From assembly GCA_902774925.1 (NCBI GenBank), contig CACYKE010000029.1, positions 16,176 through 80,175 of the forward strand: 64,000 bases of DNA, read 5' to 3'. The stretch comes from an uncultured Prevotellaceae bacterium (GTDB lineage Bacteria; Bacteroidota; Bacteroidia; Bacteroidales; Bacteroidaceae). Under the pieces are notes generated by a model. That model searched no databases. It was not told the origin of the DNA and saw only the letters and a list, made by a program, of their open reading frames with translations. The translations under genes were made by a program, and so were the position numbers. This document shows positions 16,303-24,349 of the stretch, one piece after another. The number at the start of each line of letters is the position of its first letter. Positions within the stretch are counted from its first letter, which is position 1.

Positions 16303-18906
16303 ATGCGAAAACTCATTTGTATAATCTGTATCGTCTGTAGTTTAAATGCTATAGCGCAAACCTCAGTAGCAGGTCTCTTCCCTTTGGATAATAGTGGTCG
16401 CTTGGTTTGGAATTTCAATGCTGGCTGGCGTTTCCATCTGGGCGACGTCAAAGGTGCAGAAATGGTCGATTTCAACGACAAATCGTGGGAGGTGATCTCG
16501 ACGCCCCATACTGTTCAATTGATGCCTGCTGAGGCTAGTGGCTGTCGTAACTATCAGGGCATTGCCTGGTATCGTAAGCACTTCGTATTGCCTAAGGAAT
16601 GTGCTGGTCGTGACGTCACCCTCCACTTTGAAGCCATCATGGGTAAGCAGACCATCTACGTCAATGGCCAAAAAGTAAAGGAACACGAAGGCGGCTATCT
16701 CCCCATCACCATTCCTCTCTCTGGCAGTGTGGGCGATGATTTCGTCATCGCCATCTGCGCTGACAATAGCGACGACAAGACCTACCCCCCAGGTAAAAAA
16801 CAGGCACAGCTCGACTTCGCCTATCATGGAGGCATCTATCGCGACGTATGGCTCATAGCGAAAAATAAGGTCGCTATCACAGATGCCCTCGAGGAAAACA
16901 AGGTGGCTGGTGGTGGCATCTTCGTTCATTATGCCACCATCAGCGACAAGAGCGCTGAGGTCTTCGTCAATACCGAAGTGCGCAATAACGACAGCAAGCC
17001 CCATTCCATCACTATTGAGAATGCCCTTTCAGCCACCGTTCTCGCTGGTTCTCCAGCGGGCCAGAAAACAAAACTAAAGCTTCAAGCAGGCGAGGCGCGC
17101 ACCATCACCCAGCGCTTCCTCGTCAAAAACCCCAAGCTCTGGAGTCCAGAGACACCTTATTTATATCATATAACAACTTGCATCAAAGAGGGTAAGCAAT
17201 CGCTCGATGGTGGTATTACTCGTATTGGCATCCGTAGCTTCGAATTTGTTCGCACAGATGATGCCCAAGGACGCCAACCTGGCTTCTATCTCAATGGCAA
17301 GAAATATCATCAGTTAGTTGGCGCCAATCGTCATCAGGACTTCGCTTATGTGGGTAATGCGTTGCCCAATTCCCAGCAATGGCGAGATGCCAAACGCTTG
17401 CGGGATGCTGGCTTTACCATTATCCGTACTGCTCACTATCCACAAGACCCATCGTTTATGGATGCTTGCGATGAAATGGGACTTTTTATCATCGTAGCGA
17501 CTCCTGGATGGCAATATTGGAACAAGGAAAAAGGTTGGGACGAGAAGGTACATGAGAATACACGCAACATCATCCGTCGAGACAGGAATCATCCTTGTGT
17601 CTTGATGTGGGAACCGATTCTCAACGAGACACGCTATCCTGAGGACTTCGCCTTGAAGGCCCTGCAGATTACGAAGGACGAATACCCCTATCCCTATCGT
17701 CCTGTAGCTGCTGCTGACGTACATTCCGCTGGTGTTGCAGAACACTACGATGTCGTATATGGCTGGCCTGGGGATGACTTCAAGACTGATAAGCCTAAGC
17801 AGTGCATCTTTACGCGTGAATTTGGCGAATTGGTAGACGACTGGTATGCACACAACAATCTCAATCGCGCCTCCCGTTCATGGGGCGAGCGACCTATGCT
17901 CGTACAAGCCATGAGTCTTTATCGTTCTACTCAGGAACTGTTCCATACCACAGGTCAGTTTATCGGAGGCTGTCAATGGCATCCCTTTGACCACCAGCGT
18001 GGCTATCATCCTGACCCTTACTGGGGTGGTATTTATGATGCCTTCCGCCAGAAGAAGACAGCGTTTGATATGTTTGAGGCTGTCCTTTCAAGGCCCGTTG
18101 AGACTGAGTCGCAACAAACAATAAAGCCCATCGTCACTATTGCCCACGAGATGACGCAGTTCTCTGAAAAGGACGTTACTATCTTCTCTAATTGCGACTC
18201 CGTGCGTTTAACTATGTATGATGGTGAACATTGCTGGACGCAACCTGTAGATAAAGGACTGGTAACTTTCAAAGACGCTTGGGATTTCTTCGAGGCTCGC
18301 AACTGGAGCTACACACAAAAGAATTGGCAGAACGTCAAGATGGTCGCTGAGGGTATCATTAATGGCAAGGTAGTATGCAAAAGCGAAAAGATGCCTTCAC
18401 GCAGAAGTACCAAGCTACGTCTTTATGTCGATGAAATGGGCAAAAAACTCGTTGCTGACGGTTCCGATTTCGTCGTCGTTGTCTGTGAAGTAACTGATGA
18501 CTTAGGGCATGTTCGTCGCTTGGCAAAAGAAAACATCCGCTTTACCATTGAGGGCGAGGGTGAAATCATTGGTGACACCAATATTAATGCCAATCCGCGT
18601 GCTGTTGAATGGGGTTCGGCTCCCGTACTGATACGCAGCACGAAGCAGGCTGGCATAATTAAGATTAAGGCAGAGGTACAATTCCCTGGTATTCATGCGC
18701 CCACACCAGCCGAACTGGAGATAGAGAGCATTCCTTACGACATGCCCATGTGCTATCAGGAATCTAGTGTTTCTAAAAACGCTAGAGCATCTAGAGATTC
18801 TAGACAATCTAGAGAATCAAGTCCCTCTACCCTCTCTGACGCAGAGAAAAACAAGCTTTTGCAAGAGGTAGAAGCCCAACAAGCTGACTTCGGAATACAA
18901 AAATAG
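16303..18906 (+). CDS. Glycoside hydrolase family 2 (beta-galactosidase-like), 867 aa
   Basis: The signal peptide is MRKLICIICIVCSLNAIAQ, which fixes the start at the ATG 16303 rather than the TTG 16291. The sugar-binding domain, Ig-like domain and TIM barrel follow, then Ig-like C-terminal domains ('DDLGHVRRLAKENIRFTIEG'). The acid/base is E442 in 'EPILNETRY' and the nucleophile is E506 in 'FTREFGE'. It is not closely similar to the GH2 at 8775, so the two probably cleave different linkages. The C-terminus has a low-complexity Ser/Arg stretch built from nine-base repeats (18763-18816), followed by a short charged tail. It is the last gene of the CAZyme run. Confidence 0.9.
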   Translation: MRKLICIICIVCSLNAIAQTSVAGLFPLDNSGRLVWNFNAGWRFHLGDVKGAEMVDFNDKSWEVISTPHTVQLMPAEASGCRNYQGIAWYRKHFVLPKECAGRDVTLHFEAIMGKQTIYVNGQKVKEHEGGYLPITIPLSGSVGDDFVIAICADNSDDKTYPPGKKQAQLDFAYHGGIYRDVWLIAKNKVAITDALEENKVAGGGIFVHYATISDKSAEVFVNTEVRNNDSKPHSITIENALSATVLAGSPAGQKTKLKLQAGEARTITQRFLVKNPKLWSPETPYLYHITTCIKEGKQSLDGGITRIGIRSFEFVRTDDAQGRQPGFYLNGKKYHQLVGANRHQDFAYVGNALPNSQQWRDAKRLRDAGFTIIRTAHYPQDPSFMDACDEMGLFIIVATPGWQYWNKEKGWDEKVHENTRNIIRRDRNHPCVLMWEPILNETRYPEDFALKALQITKDEYPYPYRPVAAADVHSAGVAEHYDVVYGWPGDDFKTDKPKQCIFTREFGELVDDWYAHNNLNRASRSWGERPMLVQAMSLYRSTQELFHTTGQFIGGCQWHPFDHQRGYHPDPYWGGIYDAFRQKKTAFDMFEAVLSRPVETESQQTIKPIVTIAHEMTQFSEKDVTIFSNCDSVRLTMYDGEHCWTQPVDKGLVTFKDAWDFFEARNWSYTQKNWQNVKMVAEGIINGKVVCKSEKMPSRRSTKLRLYVDEMGKKLVADGSDFVVVVCEVTDDLGHVRRLAKENIRFTIEGEGEIIGDTNINANPRAVEWGSAPVLIRSTKQAGIIKIKAEVQFPGIHAPTPAELEIESIPYDMPMCYQESSVSKNARASRDSRQSRESSPSTLSDAEKNKLLQEVEAQQADFGIQK
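18763..18816 (+). repeat. Nonamer array (TCTAGAgat type) in the GH2 3' coding region
   Basis: Six consecutive 9-bp units (tctagtgtt, tctaaaaac, gctagagca, tctagagat, tctagacaa, tctagagaa) lie in frame and encode three-residue repeats of the S-R-x type. The palindrome TCTAGA recurs three times. As 9 is a multiple of 3, expansion or loss of a unit would not break the frame. Confidence 0.8.
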
Positions 18907-18915
18907 GTCTTTAAA

Positions 18916-18947
18916 TTTGCATTTTCCCTCACTTATTCGTATCTTTG
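18916..18947 (+). promoter_or_regulatory. Promoter of the TlpA-like gene (-33 TTTG, -7 TATCTTTG)
   Basis: TTTG at 18916-18919 and TATCTTTG at 18940-18947 are separated by 20 bp, a close match to the Bacteroidetes primary sigma factor consensus. The ATG lies 22 bp past the -7 box. Confidence 0.75.
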
Positions 18948-18969
18948 CAGGCAAAAATAAAAAAGCAAG

Positions 18970-20112
18970 ATGAAGAAATATGTTATAGCCGCCCTTGTAG
19001 CCTTGACAATGGCCTCGTGCGGAGAGAAGAAATTCCATGTAGAAGGTAACATCACCAACGCCAAAGACTCAGTGCTTTACTTCGAGAATATCGCATTGAC
19101 AGGTATAGACGTGTTGGATTCTGTGAAGCTGGGTGACGATGGTGCCTTTAGTTTCAGTGGTGCCCAGACAGAAGCCCCAGAGTTTTATCGCCTGCGCATC
19201 AGCGACCAGATTATCTCGCTCTCGATAGACTCTACCGAGACTGTTACCATCAAGGCTGAGTATCCACAGATGGCTTCGAAATATGAAGTCAGCGGTTCTG
19301 AAAATTGCCAGAAGATTCAGGAACTGGCCTTGTTGCAGATGGACCTGCAACAGCGTGCTATCAACGTCAGTCGCAACGATACATTAAGTGTTGATCAGGT
19401 GAACGACAGCATTCTTGCTATGGTGAATGCCTATAAGCAGGATGTGAAGACACGTTATATCTACACTCATCCTGACAAGGCTTACGCCTATTTTGCCCTG
19501 TTCCAGACATTAGGTAATATGCTACTCTTCAATCCGCGTACCAATCGTGACGATATCAAGGCCTTTGCTGCTGTTGCCACCAGTTGGGATCACCAATGGC
19601 CAACAGCTGAGCGTGGTGCTAACCTCCACAATATTGCTATTGAGGGTATGAAGAACGTACGTATTGCAGATGCCGAAAACAGCCGAACTATCGATCCTTC
19701 GAAGGTACAGGAGGCTGGTCTCATCGATATTTCCCTGCACGACAATAAAGGTCAGATGCGCCACTTAACTGATTTGAAGGGCAAGGTGGTGCTGCTTGAC
19801 TTCCATATATTTAGTATGGACGAGTCACCTGCTCGTATTCTGTTGTTACGCGAACTCTATAACAAGTATAGTGCACAAGGATTGGAAATATATCAGGTGA
19901 GCCTTGATGGTGACGAACACTTCTGGAAACAACAGACCGCTGCCCTGCCTTGGATCAGCGTACGTGACGAGAACGGCATCAATTCATCAATATTGCCCCT
20001 TTATAACGTACAAAATGTACCAGAGTTCTTCCTGATAGATCGCGGTAACAACATCGTAGGTCGTTCGCAGACTATCAAGGACGTAGAACAAGAAATCCAG
20101 AAATTGCTGTAA
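18970..20112 (+). CDS. DUF4369/TlpA-fold lipoprotein lacking the CxxC motif
   Basis: The 380-aa product is a lipoprotein (signal peptide with lipobox MASC, Cys18). Residues of about 22-100 form a DUF4369-like beta domain ('FHVEGNITNAKDSVLYFENI'), a helical linker follows, and the last 130 residues have the TlpA/AhpC thioredoxin fold ('LKGKVVLLDF', 'NVPEFFLIDRGNNIVGR'). Where family members carry WCxxC, this one reads 'FHIFSMDESPARI', with no cysteine. It therefore cannot act as a normal thiol-disulfide oxidoreductase and may have a binding or scaffolding role. It has its own promoter, and ung follows after 6 bp. Confidence 0.82.
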   Translation: MKKYVIAALVALTMASCGEKKFHVEGNITNAKDSVLYFENIALTGIDVLDSVKLGDDGAFSFSGAQTEAPEFYRLRISDQIISLSIDSTETVTIKAEYPQMASKYEVSGSENCQKIQELALLQMDLQQRAINVSRNDTLSVDQVNDSILAMVNAYKQDVKTRYIYTHPDKAYAYFALFQTLGNMLLFNPRTNRDDIKAFAAVATSWDHQWPTAERGANLHNIAIEGMKNVRIADAENSRTIDPSKVQEAGLIDISLHDNKGQMRHLTDLKGKVVLLDFHIFSMDESPARILLLRELYNKYSAQGLEIYQVSLDGDEHFWKQQTAALPWISVRDENGINSSILPLYNVQNVPEFFLIDRGNNIVGRSQTIKDVEQEIQKLL

Positions 20113-20118
20113 GAGCAC

Positions 20119-20784
20119 ATGAATGTCCAGATAGAACCCACATGGAAGGAATACCTGCAAGGTGAGTTTGAGAAACCTTATTTCGAACAGCTCACCCAAT
20201 CGGTGCGACAGGAGTATACTGCTGGTACCTGCTATCCTCCAGGACGTTTCATATTCAATGCCTTTAATCTGTGTCCTTTCAACCATGTAAAGGTGGTCAT
20301 CATCGGACAAGACCCCTATCATGAACCTGGACAGGCTCATGGGTTGAGTTTCTCCGTGCAGGATGGAGTACAGTTTCCACCCTCTTTGCAGAATATCTTC
20401 AAGGAGATAGAGCAAGACCTTGGCACACCTATTCCCACGTCTGGTAATCTGACACGTTGGGCAGAACAGGGTGTGCTACTGCTCAATGCCACACTAACCG
20501 TTCGTGCCCATGTGGCAAACAGCCACTCTGCGTTGGGTTGGCAAAAGTTTACCGATGCTGCTATTCAGGCTTTGGCTCAACATCGTCAGCATTTGGTCTA
20601 TATGCTTTGGGGCGGCTATGCACGTTCGAAGGCTTACATGATTGACCGCCAACAAAACCTCGTACTCGAATCTGTCCATCCCTCTCCGCTCAGTGCCAAT
20701 CGCGGTGGATGGTTCGGACAGCACCAATTCTCACGCTGTAATGCCTATCTCCAGCAAAACGGCATAACTCCTATCAATTGGTAA
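20119..20784 (+). CDS. ung: Uracil-DNA glycosylase, family 1
   Basis: The 221-aa enzyme excises uracil from DNA to start base-excision repair in the cytoplasm. The water-activating loop is 'GQDPYHEPGQAHGLSFSV' with D65, and the minor-groove loop is 'HPSPLSANRG' with H187; both match family 1. Length is normal. It starts 6 bp after the TlpA-like gene and is probably co-transcribed from the promoter at 18940. Confidence 0.97.
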   Translation: MNVQIEPTWKEYLQGEFEKPYFEQLTQSVRQEYTAGTCYPPGRFIFNAFNLCPFNHVKVVIIGQDPYHEPGQAHGLSFSVQDGVQFPPSLQNIFKEIEQDLGTPIPTSGNLTRWAEQGVLLLNATLTVRAHVANSHSALGWQKFTDAAIQALAQHRQHLVYMLWGGYARSKAYMIDRQQNLVLESVHPSPLSANRGGWFGQHQFSRCNAYLQQNGITPINW

Positions 20785-20793
20785 CCATCATTT

Positions 20794-20814
20794 TTCATTA
20801 CTTATTACTCATTT
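20794..20814 (+). repeat. Heptamer array upstream of the DUF3109 gene
   Basis: Three 7-bp units (ttcatta, cttatta, ctcattt) fill most of the 33-bp gap after ung and end 3 bp before the next ATG. It is the same 7-bp periodicity seen elsewhere in the window. Confidence 0.55.
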
Positions 20815-20817
20815 AGA

Positions 20818-21402
20818 ATGAACATCCCACCCATTCTTGAAATAGGAGGCATCTTAATCTCCTCAGAGATACTGACCGAGTACTTCTGTTGTGACTATGA
20901 GAAGTGCAAAGGCATTTGTTGTGTGGAAGGCAGTGATGGTGCACCAGTGACAATGGACGAGATTGCCAGTATTGAGGATGCTCTCGACACAGTATGGCCA
21001 ACGCTCTCAGCATCAGCACAGAGCGTCATAGACCAACAAGGCGTAGCCTATGCCGATCGTGATGGGGAGATGGTAACGAGTATTGTAAGGGGAAGAGATT
21101 GTGTCTTTACCTGTTATGATGGCGACAACTGCCTGTGCGCATTAGAAAAGGCATATCACGAGGGTAAGAGTGATTTCTGCAAACCCATCAGTTGTTCACT
21201 TTATCCTATCCGCGAGAAGAAATTCGGTGACGGACTCATAGGCTTGAACTACCACAAATGGATGGTCTGCAGGGATGCTGTCGTCAAAGGCCAAGCAGAA
21301 CACATCCGCGTCTATCAGTTTCTGCGCGAACCACTTATCCGTCGTTTTGGCGAATCGTGGTACGCAGAATTGTGCGAGGTGGCCGACCAACTATTAGATT
21401 AG
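20818..21402 (+). CDS. DUF3109 family cysteine-rich protein
   Basis: The 194-aa cytoplasmic protein has clustered cysteines: 'YFCCDYEKCKGICC' near residue 23 and 'CVFTCYDGDNCLCALEK' plus 'DFCKPISCSLYPI' in the middle. Arrangements of this kind (YkgJ/DUF3109-type zinc- or iron-cluster proteins) suggest metal binding; the biochemical role is unknown. The start at 20818 is supported by the family-typical 'IGGILISSEIL' N-terminus. Its 3' end overlaps the convergent NigD-like gene by 4 bp. Confidence 0.85.
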   Translation: MNIPPILEIGGILISSEILTEYFCCDYEKCKGICCVEGSDGAPVTMDEIASIEDALDTVWPTLSASAQSVIDQQGVAYADRDGEMVTSIVRGRDCVFTCYDGDNCLCALEKAYHEGKSDFCKPISCSLYPIREKKFGDGLIGLNYHKWMVCRDAVVKGQAEHIRVYQFLREPLIRRFGESWYAELCEVADQLLD

Positions 21403-22064
21403 GGAACAAAGACTCTTTCAAGAGTTCCTTGATAAGTTTGAATCGTCAGGCAGATAGTGTCTGGCCGTTGTTCCTCAGGAAGGAGGATACTGATGTAACG
21501 CCGATTGGTGTAATATTCAGGAATACCGTTCTGACTATGCAAGAAACGATAGAAAGCGGTACGCTTACCATCAGGATGGAGCAATACCGTGTCTTGGGCC
21601 AATCCAATGGAATGTGGCAATTCCTCGTCATCAATACGTCCTGTCTTCAAGAGCACTCCAAGGTTGAGATACTTGCCGCTCTTAGCCATCCATGCACTCT
21701 CTAAATCAATGGGATCCTGTTTTATCTCTTTAAAGCGCCAGTGTTCAACAGGAAATAACGTGGGGATTACTCCGATGCCCAAAGGTTCAGCCTGCGAGGC
21801 GTCCACCTTATTATAATATATAAGGGTACGATAGACAGTGTCTGCCGTTTCTATCCATTTTGCTGTATATGGAGTCTTAAAGGTGTATGAACTGCCATCG
21901 TCAGTAACGAACGTTGTTGCCTGTTTCTGGTTGTTGACGGTAAGCTCGCATAAATCGGCCTGCATAAGAGAATATTTACCCTCACCCTTCTCATAACTGT
22001 CCGTTTCACAGGAAGCAAAGAAGGGAAAGCATAGTAGGATTGTATATACAACAAGTCTTCTCAT
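21399..22064 (-). CDS. NigD-like lipoprotein
   Basis: The 221-aa protein has a lipoprotein signal (MRRLVVYTILLCFPFFASC) followed by an OB-like N-terminal beta domain and a C-terminal beta domain, the NigD-like arrangement widespread in Bacteroidales with no proven function. The ATG at 22064 is preferred to a GTG at 22079. It is the last gene of the PASTA-rluD-ddl-acyltransferase operon, 4 bp after the preceding stop. A three-unit heptamer array overlaps the junction. Confidence 0.8.
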   Translation of the reverse strand: MRRLVVYTILLCFPFFASCETDSYEKGEGKYSLMQADLCELTVNNQKQATTFVTDDGSSYTFKTPYTAKWIETADTVYRTLIYYNKVDASQAEPLGIGVIPTLFPVEHWRFKEIKQDPIDLESAWMAKSGKYLNLGVLLKTGRIDDEELPHSIGLAQDTVLLHPDGKRTAFYRFLHSQNGIPEYYTNRRYISILLPEEQRPDTICLTIQTYQGTLERVFVP

Positions 22065-22089
22065 ATCTTCATTTTTCACTTGTCACTTC
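22065..22089 (-). repeat. Heptamer array at the acyltransferase/nigD junction
   Basis: Read on the minus strand the units are gaagtga, caagtga and aaaatga, followed by agat and the ATG of the NigD-like gene. The array encodes the last residues of the acyltransferase (EVTSEK) and forms the leader of the next gene, as other arrays in this window do. Confidence 0.55.
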
Positions 22090-23277
22090 CTCCGACCCCT
22101 GGTCAGAGTGTGGCGTTGCATTTAGATAGTTTCGCAAAGGATTAGCATACATCGTCAGCATGCGCTCACGGAGGAAAGCCTCGTCTTTGTTCGGTAACTG
22201 AATTTTTGCCAGTTGCCCAGCGAGATATTTCTCGAAGCGCTCTTGGTCGCTTTTGGTATAGTGGCTGGCGTGGGTGTTGGTGCCTTCCAACTCGTCGAGG
22301 GCAATGTAGTTACAAGGATAGAGGGTGTAACCACGATAAATCTCACGATCCATACGCTCAGCCAGTACCTTAAACCATTCGGTCTTGGGAAGGTCAGACA
22401 ATTCGTCAATCCATGTATTGATAGGTGCAGCACAGGTGTAACGCACGCGACCCTTGTAGCCAAAGATGCCCGTCTTCATGTTGTCAAGGTCGTCCTGACG
22501 CGATTTCTTGAAGTTGGGGTTGTCGCGTTTTTGCTGGAACTCCTGCGCCTTCAGGTAGTCACAAGGATCGAACTCATAGCTGATGGTCAGGGGCACAATG
22601 TTGAGGTCTCGCAGGTTGTCAGCAGGTAAACCGCTGGTCGCACTACTACCCATTGCCAACATTTTGAGTACAGCATCCTGGGTATGGTCGCTGGAGTCTT
22701 TGGCACGTCCCTCGCGCTGGGCTATCCAAATATTTTCCTTCTTCTCAGTGACAGCATGGTGAATATAGCGACTCATCAATTGCGAAGCAGCCATCGTCTC
22801 GCGCAAAGACAGACCGCGGCGCACGGTAAAGGCCTTATTCATACGCACCAGCCGCTTAATCCAAGGATAGATGAGCAGGTTGTCGCCAATGCCAATCTCA
22901 ACAGTTGTAGGATAGCCTGCGTCAACCAACATCACGTCAAGGAAGGCCGAGTCGAGCACGATGTCACGATGGTTCGAGACGAAAGTATAGCGTAACGATT
23001 TATCCCTTGGCAGCAGTTTTTCATTGAACGTACAGCCATCAGTATGCTTACGGATAATCCACTTAACGACGGGCTTCATGAAACGCTGTTGGAAATCGAG
23101 CGGTGTCTTTACACCGATAAATGCCAGCTTCAGCAGTCCATTGCGCACGCTTTTGGGCAACCAAGGGACAAAGCCTTTCAGCACCAGCGAGAATTGCCGA
23201 TCGTTAATCAGCTCGTCAAACGCCTGTTGCATCTCACCCGCTTCGTAGGGTCTTATCTCGTCGAACTCGTTACTCAT
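22069..23277 (-). CDS. PlsC-like 1-acyl-glycerol-3-phosphate acyltransferase family protein
   Basis: The 402-aa protein has the acyltransferase HX4D motif as 'FVSNHRDIVLDSAF' (about residue 105). Downstream, 'VRRGLSLRETMAAS' and 'WIAQREGRAKD' correspond to the glycerol-phosphate and E-G-R blocks of the family. Length exceeds a simple PlsC (about 240 aa), so it is a longer Bacteroidales variant; the true acceptor lipid is unknown. The ATG at 23277 is chosen over an upstream TTG. It lies 30 bp downstream of ddl in the same operon. Confidence 0.82.
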   Translation of the reverse strand: MSNEFDEIRPYEAGEMQQAFDELINDRQFSLVLKGFVPWLPKSVRNGLLKLAFIGVKTPLDFQQRFMKPVVKWIIRKHTDGCTFNEKLLPRDKSLRYTFVSNHRDIVLDSAFLDVMLVDAGYPTTVEIGIGDNLLIYPWIKRLVRMNKAFTVRRGLSLRETMAASQLMSRYIHHAVTEKKENIWIAQREGRAKDSSDHTQDAVLKMLAMGSSATSGLPADNLRDLNIVPLTISYEFDPCDYLKAQEFQQKRDNPNFKKSRQDDLDNMKTGIFGYKGRVRYTCAAPINTWIDELSDLPKTEWFKVLAERMDREIYRGYTLYPCNYIALDELEGTNTHASHYTKSDQERFEKYLAGQLAKIQLPNKDEAFLRERMLTMYANPLRNYLNATPHSDQGSEEVTSEK

Positions 23278-23307
23278 AGCGACATCCAATTATTCACTTT
23301 TCGCCTC

Positions 23308-24297
23308 TTAGAACTGATTCTCCACGATATCCGTCAGCACCTCTGTCATGGTCATACCTGCAGCCTTTACCTGCTGAGGGATGAAACTAGTGGGCGTCAT
23401 ACCTGGAGTCGTATTCACCTCGAGCATCGTAATCTTACCGTCCTTCGAAATGATGTAGTCGATACGGATGATACCATTGCAGTGCAGGATATCGTAGATG
23501 TGGCTGGTAATCTCGCGAGCCCGGCGAGCCCAATCCTCACTGATACGCGCTGGAGTAATCTCCTGTACCTGACCATTATACTTGGCATCGTAGTCGAAGA
23601 ATTCATTCTGCGTTACCACCTCAGTAATTGGCAGTATCACTGTCTTCTCGTTTGTCTTATAGATACCAACGGTGATTTCCGTTCCTGCCAGATACTGTTC
23701 TACCATCACTTCGTCACTCTCAAGCATAGCCTTGCGCAAAGCAGGAGCCAACTGATCCTTGTTCTTTACTTTGCTGACGCCAAAACTCGATCCATCGGTA
23801 GCAGGCTTCACGAAGCAAGGCATTCCGATGCGCTGTTCAATCTGGTCCTCACTAACCAAATCCTCATAACCACGGCGGATGAGCAACGAGTCAGCAACAC
23901 TAACACCATAGCCGCGCAGATACTGGTTAAGCACAAACTTGTCGAAAGTCATAGCCTCAATCAGTACACCACTAGTGGAATAGGGAATGTCTACGAGGTC
24001 GAAATAGCCCTGCAGGATACCATTCTCACCTGGAGTGCCATGAATGGTGATATAGGCATAGTCGAAGAGCTTGGCCTTGCCGTCTTCCACAAACGAGAAG
24101 TCATTGCGGTCGATCTTTGCCGTGATACCACCAGGCAGTTCCACGTGCCAGTCCTGACCCTTGATATCGACGATATACACATTGTATCGCTCTTTGTCGA
24201 AGAACGAAAAGAGACCTTGAGCCGAACGCAGTGACACGTCGTGCTCTGAAGAATCGCCACCACAGACGATGGCAATGTTACGTTTCAGTTGTTTCAT
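23308..24297 (-). CDS. ddl: D-alanine--D-alanine ligase
   Basis: The 329-aa ATP-grasp enzyme joins two D-alanines for the peptidoglycan stem peptide. Visible blocks are the N-terminal 'VCGGDSSEHDVSLRSAQ', 'GTPGENGILQGYFDLVDIPYS', 'CFVKPATDGSSFGVSKV' (ATP binding) and the C-terminal metal-binding 'MLEVNTTPGMT'. The length is normal. It shares an operon with rluD and a PASTA protein, a common Bacteroidetes arrangement. A short octamer array lies in the 46-bp gap upstream. Confidence 0.97.
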   Translation of the reverse strand: MKQLKRNIAIVCGGDSSEHDVSLRSAQGLFSFFDKERYNVYIVDIKGQDWHVELPGGITAKIDRNDFSFVEDGKAKLFDYAYITIHGTPGENGILQGYFDLVDIPYSTSGVLIEAMTFDKFVLNQYLRGYGVSVADSLLIRRGYEDLVSEDQIEQRIGMPCFVKPATDGSSFGVSKVKNKDQLAPALRKAMLESDEVMVEQYLAGTEITVGIYKTNEKTVILPITEVVTQNEFFDYDAKYNGQVQEITPARISEDWARRAREITSHIYDILHCNGIIRIDYIISKDGKITMLEVNTTPGMTPTSFIPQQVKAAGMTMTEVLTDIVENQF

Positions 24298-24309
24298 ATA
24301 TTTTTTATT

Positions 24310-24349
24310 TATTCGTTATTTCGTTATTCTGTTATTCCGTTATTTAATT
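24310..24349 (-). repeat. Octamer array between rluD and ddl
   Basis: On the plus strand the units are attcgtt, atttcgtt, attctgtt, attccgtt and atttaatt, that is a 7- then 8-bp period of an AT-rich ATTYYGTT-like unit. The array covers the rluD stop codon and ends 13 bp before the ddl ATG, so it makes up most of the ddl leader. Confidence 0.65.

Noticed and set aside
23044-24234. 396-codon plus-strand frame opposite the acyltransferase and ddl genes
   Set aside because: It lies fully antisense to two well-supported genes.
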